Part shown: positions 6,735 through 10,672 of the stretch, piece by piece
Numbering within the stretch: the first letter of the stretch is position 1
How the letters are laid out: each line of letters starts with the position of its first letter
DNA from: Sphingomonadales bacterium
GTDB taxonomy: Bacteria > Pseudomonadota > Alphaproteobacteria > Sphingomonadales > Sphingomonadaceae
DNA length: 10,672 nucleotides
NCBI GenBank assembly: GCA_018067055.1
Contig: JAGPVK010000099.1
Coordinates: 1-10,672, forward strand
Direction: 5' to 3'
The notes under the pieces: generated by a model
What the model saw: only the letters and a program-made list of their open reading frames with translations
Databases searched by the model: none
What the model was told of the DNA's origin: nothing
Position numbers and translations under genes: made by a program

Positions 6735-7835
6735 TCAGTTGCGCCCGGCGCTGCCGCGGACAAGGCCGGTCACCAATGTTGCAAGGCTGGTGTGATTTGC
6801 GCGGTAGAATGGGGAATCGGTCGGCAATTCGGCCGCGATCCGCCGGTGCGCTTCGCCAAGACTATGATAAGGCACGCCCGGCAGCAGATGATGCAGCGCA
6901 TGATAGCGCAGTCCCACCGGTGCCCACAAGGCCGGCAAAGTCCCTGGCGGCGGCACATTGACACTGTCGAGATATTGCCCCGTGACGCTCATCTCATGGC
7001 CGTCATTCTCCCACAGATGCGCAACCAATGTACGAATCTGGTTCAAGATGACGCTACCGGACATCACGCCGAGGAATATCAGAAAAGCCCGCATTGGAAT
7101 GACGTCCGTCGCGACCATGGCAAGCAAAGCAATGGCCCAGATACTGGCTCCGACCTCGCAGGCAAGCCAGCGACGCTTGAGATCGCCTTCGGGCGATTTG
7201 CGGCGAAAATCCGGGTTGATGATCAAACCGGAATAGCGCTCGACCACGATCCGGCGCAGCGGCGGAATGATCGCCGAAAGCGGTGACAGGATCGCATAGC
7301 GGAACAGCAAGGCAACCGGTGCCAGCGCCGCGACGACCACGAACAGGGGAACCGACCAGGGCTTCATCAGCGCCAGCGGCAAATATTCCGGGTCCTCCAC
7401 CGTGCCATATTTTTTGGTTCGGTGATGGATGCTGTGAATGCCTTCATACATGAAAGACGGAATCAGCATCGGCACCCCGAACAGCAGGTTCCTGACGAAA
7501 TGAAAGCCCGGCAGCGCGTTGCGGCGCACATGAGTCAGTTCGTGAATGAAGCTGCCCGCCCGGTACAGGGCAAGAATGGCGATCAAGCCGCAGAAAATGG
7601 CGAGGCCTGTTGATGGACTCAGAATCGCGCCCGCCAAACTCCCGTAGCCAACCAACAGCGATGCCAGAAAATCAGCCCAATAGATGGCTGGCTTGGGCGC
7701 GTTGAGATCGCGCGTCACCTTCGCCGCGGTCCGGATCAGTTCATTGTCCTCGGCCACGAAAACGGACGCGGCATTCTGGCGCCCATCGACTGCGGCCTTT
7801 GGCGCATTTTCCGGAATGATGGTTGTCGAACTCAT
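6735..7835 (-). CDS. membrane fatty acid desaturase family protein
   Basis: Integral-membrane di-iron desaturase/hydroxylase, 366 residues. All three histidine boxes are present: HELTH (98-102), HSIHH (134-138) and HALHH (312-316). An extra His pair lies in HLWENDGH (273-280). Hydrophobic segments are at about 55-92, 160-190 and 228-268. It should oxidise an acyl chain of a lipid, acyl-CoA or acyl-ACP with O2 and an electron donor; double-bond insertion and hydroxylation cannot be told apart by sequence alone. The start is uncertain: ATG 7835 follows AGGTG closely, and ATG 7847 would add four residues (MQVF). The frame is open to 7961 but has no better site. It is divergent from the ceramide-synthase-like gene, so acting on a sphingolipid acyl chain or long-chain base is a reasonable guess. 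Confidence 0.85.
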   Translation of the reverse strand: MSSTTIIPENAPKAAVDGRQNAASVFVAEDNELIRTAAKVTRDLNAPKPAIYWADFLASLLVGYGSLAGAILSPSTGLAIFCGLIAILALYRAGSFIHELTHVRRNALPGFHFVRNLLFGVPMLIPSFMYEGIHSIHHRTKKYGTVEDPEYLPLALMKPWSVPLFVVVAALAPVALLFRYAILSPLSAIIPPLRRIVVERYSGLIINPDFRRKSPEGDLKRRWLACEVGASIWAIALLAMVATDVIPMRAFLIFLGVMSGSVILNQIRTLVAHLWENDGHEMSVTGQYLDSVNVPPPGTLPALWAPVGLRYHALHHLLPGVPYHSLGEAHRRIAAELPTDSPFYRANHTSLATLVTGLVRGSAGRN

Positions 7836-7849
7836 AAACACCTGCATAA

Positions 7850-7878
7850 TTGTTGATCCGCGTAGAGCAACATAACAT
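7850..7878 (+). promoter_or_regulatory. candidate promoter for the ceramide-synthase-like gene
   Basis: TTGTTG (7850-7855) and TAACAT (7873-7878) are separated by 17 nt. The match to the sigma-70 consensus is moderate. It would start transcription near 7885, giving a leader of about 95 nt that contains the inverted repeat at 7892-7925. Confidence 0.3.
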
Positions 7879-7891
7879 GGCGACATCATGG

Positions 7892-7925
7892 CAAGGGCAA
7901 GACAGCAGCGGTCCCCTTGCCCTTG
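7892..7925. repeat. 10-bp perfect inverted repeat
   Basis: CAAGGGCAAG (7892-7901) and CTTGCCCTTG (7916-7925) are exact reverse complements around a 14-nt centre. The repeat lies between the divergent desaturase and acyltransferase genes. No T-tract follows, so it is more likely an operator for a dimeric regulator or a leader hairpin than a terminator. Confidence 0.7.
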
Positions 7926-7978
7926 ACATTGCGCCGCGATTAACGTCACAGCCAGCCGCAAATATAGAAGGATATGAT

Positions 7979-9151
7979 ATGGTGGCCGGTCAGGATATAG
8001 TGATTCAGCCTGTTACTACCAAGGGTCAGACCAAGCAGTTTATCGACATTGCTTATGAGCTCAATGCCTCTGATCCAAAATGGGTCCCACCGTTGAAGTC
8101 CGAGGTGGCCAAGCTGATTACGCCCGGGAAAAACCCGTTTTTCGAACATGCCAAGGTACAGTTCTTTCTGGCGCTGCGGCATGGCCGTGTGGTTGGCCGG
8201 ATCAGCGCCCATATTGATCAACTGGCGCTGCTGCAGCCACCGGAACAGGGCATGGGCCCGGGAACCGGTAATTGGGGCATGATGGAAGCGAAGGATGAGG
8301 CCGCGATGGATGCGCTGATCCGCGCGGCGGAAGATTGGCTGAAGGATCAGGGCATGACCCGTGTGCTCGCGCCGATCAGCATGTCGGTCTGGGAAGAACC
8401 AGGCCTGCTGACCAAAGGGCACGACCATAGCCCGATGATCATGATGGGCCACCATAACCCCGCCTATCAGGGCTGGATCGAGAATCTTGGCTATACCGTC
8501 GCCAAGCGTCTGGTGACCTATGATCTGCCGGTAAAGGATGGCTTTCCGGAACTGATCAACCGCATTGTCGCCTCGGGTGAACGCAAGCAGCAACTCCAGA
8601 TCCGCAAGGTCGACAAGAAACATTTTGACCGGGATGCGGCGATAATCATGGGGCTTCTGAACGATGCCTGGTCGGGCAATTGGGGCTTTGTGCCGATGAC
8701 AGACCATGAAATCGATCACGCGGGCAAAAGCCTCAAACCGATCGTGCAAGAGGCCTTGATCCGGATCGCCGAATTCGATGGCGAGCCGGTCGCCTTCATG
8801 ATGACTCTTCCCAACATGAATGAAGTTATCCGCGACCTCAACGGTTCGCTGTGGCCATTCGGCTGGGCGAAACTGCTCTGGTGGCTGAAATTTCCCAAGG
8901 CACAGTCGATGCGGGTGCCTTTGATGGGGGTCAAAAAGGAATTGCACAACACCCGCCTGGCGAGCCAGCTGGCCTTCATGATGATCGAATATATCCGCCG
9001 TGATGCGGTCGCTGATTTCGGTACGCGATATGCGGAAATCGGCTGGATATTGGAAGATAATCAGGGAATGGTCGCGATTGCCGATGCAATTGGCGCTAAA
9101 ATAAACCGGGAATATCTGATCTACGAAAAGGCCATCCCGGCAACCAATTGA
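7979..9151 (+). CDS. GNAT-like acyltransferase of the YghO/bacterial ceramide synthase type
   Basis: 390-residue protein of the GNAT-like family once annotated as YghO or, wrongly, dATP pyrophosphohydrolase. Family blocks: DPKWVPPL (32-39), NPFFEHAKVQFFLALRHGR (52-70), VVGRISAHID (71-80), a second GNAT-like half around NDAWSGNWGFVPMTDHE (228-244), and a closing EIGWILEDNQGM (353-364). From memory, the Caulobacter ceramide synthase bCerS (CCNA_01212/CC_1154) belongs to this family and N-acylates a sphinganine-type base. A sphingolipid role fits a sphingomonad but is inferred; I see no serine palmitoyltransferase in this window. The frame is open from 7850, but the start at ATG 7979 is chosen because AGAAGGA (7966-7972) lies 6 nt before it and the protein then has the usual length. 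It is convergent with xthA, 22 bp apart. Confidence 0.8.
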   Translation: MVAGQDIVIQPVTTKGQTKQFIDIAYELNASDPKWVPPLKSEVAKLITPGKNPFFEHAKVQFFLALRHGRVVGRISAHIDQLALLQPPEQGMGPGTGNWGMMEAKDEAAMDALIRAAEDWLKDQGMTRVLAPISMSVWEEPGLLTKGHDHSPMIMMGHHNPAYQGWIENLGYTVAKRLVTYDLPVKDGFPELINRIVASGERKQQLQIRKVDKKHFDRDAAIIMGLLNDAWSGNWGFVPMTDHEIDHAGKSLKPIVQEALIRIAEFDGEPVAFMMTLPNMNEVIRDLNGSLWPFGWAKLLWWLKFPKAQSMRVPLMGVKKELHNTRLASQLAFMMIEYIRRDAVADFGTRYAEIGWILEDNQGMVAIADAIGAKINREYLIYEKAIPATN

Positions 9152-9173
9152 TGATCAATCGTCGGTAGTCCGA

Positions 9174-9962
9174 TCAGATATTCAGATCGACCCAGGCCGG
9201 CGTATGATCACTGGCCTTCTCCCGACCCCGGTGTTCCTTGTCGACGCCGCAGCTTTTCAAGACATCGGCTGCCAACGGACTGAGCAGCAGGTGATCAATC
9301 CGAAAACCCTGGTCGCGCTGCCAGCCGCCGCTGCGATAGTCCCAGTAGGTCCAGATATTGCCCGACGGATAGGTCACGCCCAGTGCGTCGGTCCATCCGT
9401 CATTCAGGATGCGCCGATAGCCCTGCCGGCTTTCCGGCTGCATCAGCGCATCATCCTGCATCGCCTTAACCGAATAGACATCATTGTCGCGTGGGATGAC
9501 ATTATAATCGCCGGCCAGAACGGCTGGCACTTCCTCCGCCCAGATTTCGGCGGCGCGTTCGCGCAACCGCTTCATCCAGCGCAGCTTGAAATCAAATTTC
9601 GGTCCGGGATGCGGATTGCCATTGGGCAGATAAATACTCGAAACCCGAATTTTTTGACCGTTTTTGTCGGTGATATTGGCTTCTAGATACCGGCTGTGCT
9701 CATCTTCGGGTTCACCATCAAGACCGCGCTTGATCTCTTCCGGCACCTGATCGCGCGCCAATATCGCGACGCCATTGAAGCTCTTTTGCCCGTGCCAGAT
9801 TGCACCATAGCCGATTTCTTCAAATTTGTCGGCGGGAAAGCCCTCATCCTGCGTCTTGATTTCCTGCAGACAGGCGACATCGGGCTTGGTTTCTTCAAGC
9901 CATTCCAGCAGCCGGGGCAATCGTGCCTTGATACCGTTGATATTATAGCTGGCGATGCGCAT
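9174..9962 (-). CDS. xthA: exodeoxyribonuclease III
   Basis: AP endonuclease / 3'-5' exonuclease of base-excision repair: it cuts DNA 5' to abasic sites and removes 3' blocking groups. The 262 residues are the usual length and all key motifs are intact: SYNINGI (5-11), CLQEIKT (31-37) with metal ligand E34, IYLPNG (110-115) with Y111, AGDYNVIP (150-157) with D152 and N154, FRIDHLLLS (220-228) with D223, and KASDHTPAW (249-257) with the catalytic D252-H253 pair. The start at ATG 9962 is preceded by GGAAAG. It lies 99 bp downstream of erpA on the same strand, with a hairpin between them, so it may be only partly co-transcribed. Confidence 0.95.
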   Translation of the reverse strand: MRIASYNINGIKARLPRLLEWLEETKPDVACLQEIKTQDEGFPADKFEEIGYGAIWHGQKSFNGVAILARDQVPEEIKRGLDGEPEDEHSRYLEANITDKNGQKIRVSSIYLPNGNPHPGPKFDFKLRWMKRLRERAAEIWAEEVPAVLAGDYNVIPRDNDVYSVKAMQDDALMQPESRQGYRRILNDGWTDALGVTYPSGNIWTYWDYRSGGWQRDQGFRIDHLLLSPLAADVLKSCGVDKEHRGREKASDHTPAWVDLNI

Positions 9963-10019
9963 GATCAGCGTCTTTCCGTTGGTATTGGTCCCGCCGAAAT
10001 GCGCCTTGAAACCGAAAGC

Positions 10020-10040
10020 GCACTGCGACAGGCGCAGTGC
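10020..10040 (-). terminator. hairpin downstream of erpA
   Basis: A perfect 8-bp stem GCACTGCG / CGCAGTGC (10020-10027 and 10033-10040) has a 5-nt loop and lies 22 nt after the erpA stop. On the minus strand it is followed by GCTTTCGGTTTC, which is only moderately T-rich. It is either a weak intrinsic terminator that lets some transcription reach xthA or an mRNA-stabilising hairpin. Confidence 0.5.
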
Positions 10041-10061
10041 TAACGGACTGTTACCAAGCGA

Positions 10062-10412
10062 TCAAACGGAAAAGCTGGAGCCGCAACCGCAACCGGAAGC
10101 TGCATTGGGATTGGTCACCTGAAAGGCGCTGCCGCCCAGCGACTCGACAAAATCGACAGCACTGCCGCGCACCAGATCGAGGCTGACTTCGTCAACAATC
10201 AGGGTCACGCCCGACTCTTGCACCGCGATATCATCTGCTTCGATACTGTCGGCCAGACCAAAGCGATATTGAAAGCCGGAACATCCCCCGCCTTCGACGG
10301 CCAGTCGCAAAATGGCAGCTTTGCCCTGTTTTCCGGCAATCGCAGCCACGCGCTTTGCGGCATTGGGGGTCAGGATGATATCCTGTTCGAGGGGTGCGAT
10401 GGCCTGGTTCAT
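10062..10412 (-). CDS. erpA: iron-sulfur cluster insertion protein ErpA (A-type carrier)
   Basis: A-type Fe-S carrier that receives clusters from the assembly machinery and delivers them to apoproteins. The 116 residues are the normal length. The three cluster-binding cysteines are intact: C44 in GGGCSGFQY (41-49), and C108 and C110 in SGCGCGSSF (106-114). The start at ATG 10412 has AAGG only 2 nt before it, too close for a usual Shine-Dalgarno. This agrees with a promoter whose -10 ends 6 nt upstream, suggesting a leaderless or nearly leaderless mRNA. It is downstream of the M23 peptidase gene but separated from it by a terminator. The family also contains IscA/SufA; the length and C-terminus favour ErpA. 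Confidence 0.9.
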   Translation of the reverse strand: MNQAIAPLEQDIILTPNAAKRVAAIAGKQGKAAILRLAVEGGGCSGFQYRFGLADSIEADDIAVQESGVTLIVDEVSLDLVRGSAVDFVESLGGSAFQVTNPNAASGCGCGSSFSV

Positions 10413-10418
10413 GACCTT

Positions 10419-10447
10419 AAGATAGGGACAAACAAAAGGAGCGGCAA
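10419..10447 (-). promoter_or_regulatory. candidate erpA promoter overlapping the upstream terminator
   Basis: On the minus strand TTGCCG (10442-10447) and TATCTT (10419-10424) are 17 nt apart, each with four of six consensus bases. The -10 ends 6 nt before the erpA ATG. The -35 box lies partly in the terminator stem. Confidence 0.45.
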
Positions 10448-10470
10448 GCCTTAAGCTCGAACCGCTCCTT
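10428..10470 (-). terminator. Rho-independent terminator of the M23 peptidase gene
   Basis: On the minus strand the stem AAGGAGCGG / CCGCTCCTT (10462-10470 and 10436-10444) is a perfect 9 bp with a 17-nt loop, and the run TTTTGTTTG follows. It begins 34 nt after the peptidase stop codon. This is the clearest terminator in the window. Confidence 0.8.
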
Positions 10471-10503
10471 CATGCACCCTCTCCCAAAGGTGTAAAGTCT
10501 GTC

Positions 10504-10672
10504 TTATTCGGCTGGGCCGCCCAATGCAACGCCGGAATTCAGCTTCTGTGCGACCAGGAAATCATTGGATTGCATGAACGGAATGGGATTGACCGCTTCG
10601 CCTGCGATGCGCACTTCATAGTGAAGATGGCTGCCGGTAGAACGGCCGGTAGAACCCATGAAGCCGATCAGG
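10504..10672 (-). CDS. M23-family peptidase, C-terminal part only
   Basis: The last 55 codons of a gene that enters from the right edge; the stop is TAA at 10504-10506. The visible protein contains STGRSTGSHLHYEVRIAG (residues 7-24 of the visible part), the C-terminal signature of LytM/M23 zinc metallopeptidases, where H15 and H17 form the HxH active-site motif. It is followed by the usual NPIPFM end and a short tail rich in Gly and Ala. Such proteins cut peptidoglycan cross-links or act as amidase activators. The N-terminal part, where a signal peptide or coiled coil would show which type this is, lies outside the window. Confidence 0.85.
   Translation of the reverse strand, partial: LIGFMGSTGRSTGSHLHYEVRIAGEAVNPIPFMQSNDFLVAQKLNSGVALGGPAE

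Noticed and set aside
7923..7951. Perfect TTGACA (7923-7928) as a -35 for the acyltransferase gene
   Set aside because: The hexamer at 17 nt is TCACAG and no acceptable -10 lies at 15-19 nt, so it is probably chance within the inverted repeat arm.
9152..9173. Possible bidirectional terminator between the acyltransferase and xthA genes
   Set aside because: Only broken 4-5 bp pairings around GATC are visible, with no T-tract.
10631..10660. 12-nt tandem repeat in the M23 gene
   Set aside because: It encodes STGRSTG, a motif normal for the family, so it reflects protein constraint rather than a DNA element.

Overview
The window looks like chromosomal DNA of an alphaproteobacterium, most likely a sphingomonad (Sphingomonadales). 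The basis is protein style, moderately high GC, a ceramide-synthase-like acyltransferase (sphingomonads build their envelope on sphingolipids) and an erpA-xthA pair. The lineage is an inference; no rRNA or other marker gene is present. The window is gene-dense, with 12 protein genes and no stretch over 300 bases without a gene. I see no tRNA, rRNA, CRISPR array, transposase or phage gene.

Left end (1-611): a type II toxin-antitoxin pair, brnT-brnA, on the minus strand. Its promoter carries two tandem 14-bp operator-like boxes and is 53 bp from the divergent crotonase-family gene (612-1406, +).

Positions 1449-4296 (minus) hold a four-gene run, transcribed in this order: a secreted DUF2141 protein, a diacylglycerol/sphingoid-type lipid kinase, an uncharacterised nucleotidyltransferase-like protein that I think distantly resembles the mitochondrial CDP-diacylglycerol synthase Tam41, and a small cupin. 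The gaps are 35, 15 and 26 nt, so an operon is likely. The kinase makes a phospholipid and the Tam41-like protein could activate it with CTP.

Divergent from this run, 4423-6729 (+) encodes LptF and LptG, the two permease subunits of the lipopolysaccharide exporter, as one uninterrupted 768-residue reading frame. It has a good internal start for a separate LptG.

Positions 6735-9151 hold a membrane fatty-acid desaturase (minus) and, divergent from it, a YghO-type GNAT-like acyltransferase (+). The latter family contains the bacterial ceramide synthase described in Caulobacter. A 10-bp inverted repeat lies in the acyltransferase leader.

The right end (9174-10672, all minus) has exodeoxyribonuclease III (xthA), the A-type Fe-S carrier erpA, and the C-terminus of an M23 peptidase that runs off the window. 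A strong terminator for the peptidase overlaps the likely erpA promoter.

The theme from 1.4 to 9.2 kb is envelope lipid building and export: lipid phosphorylation, possible nucleotide activation, acyl modification, ceramide N-acylation and Lpt transport. The most promising candidates for new biology are the kinase/Tam41-like pair and the LptF-LptG fusion.
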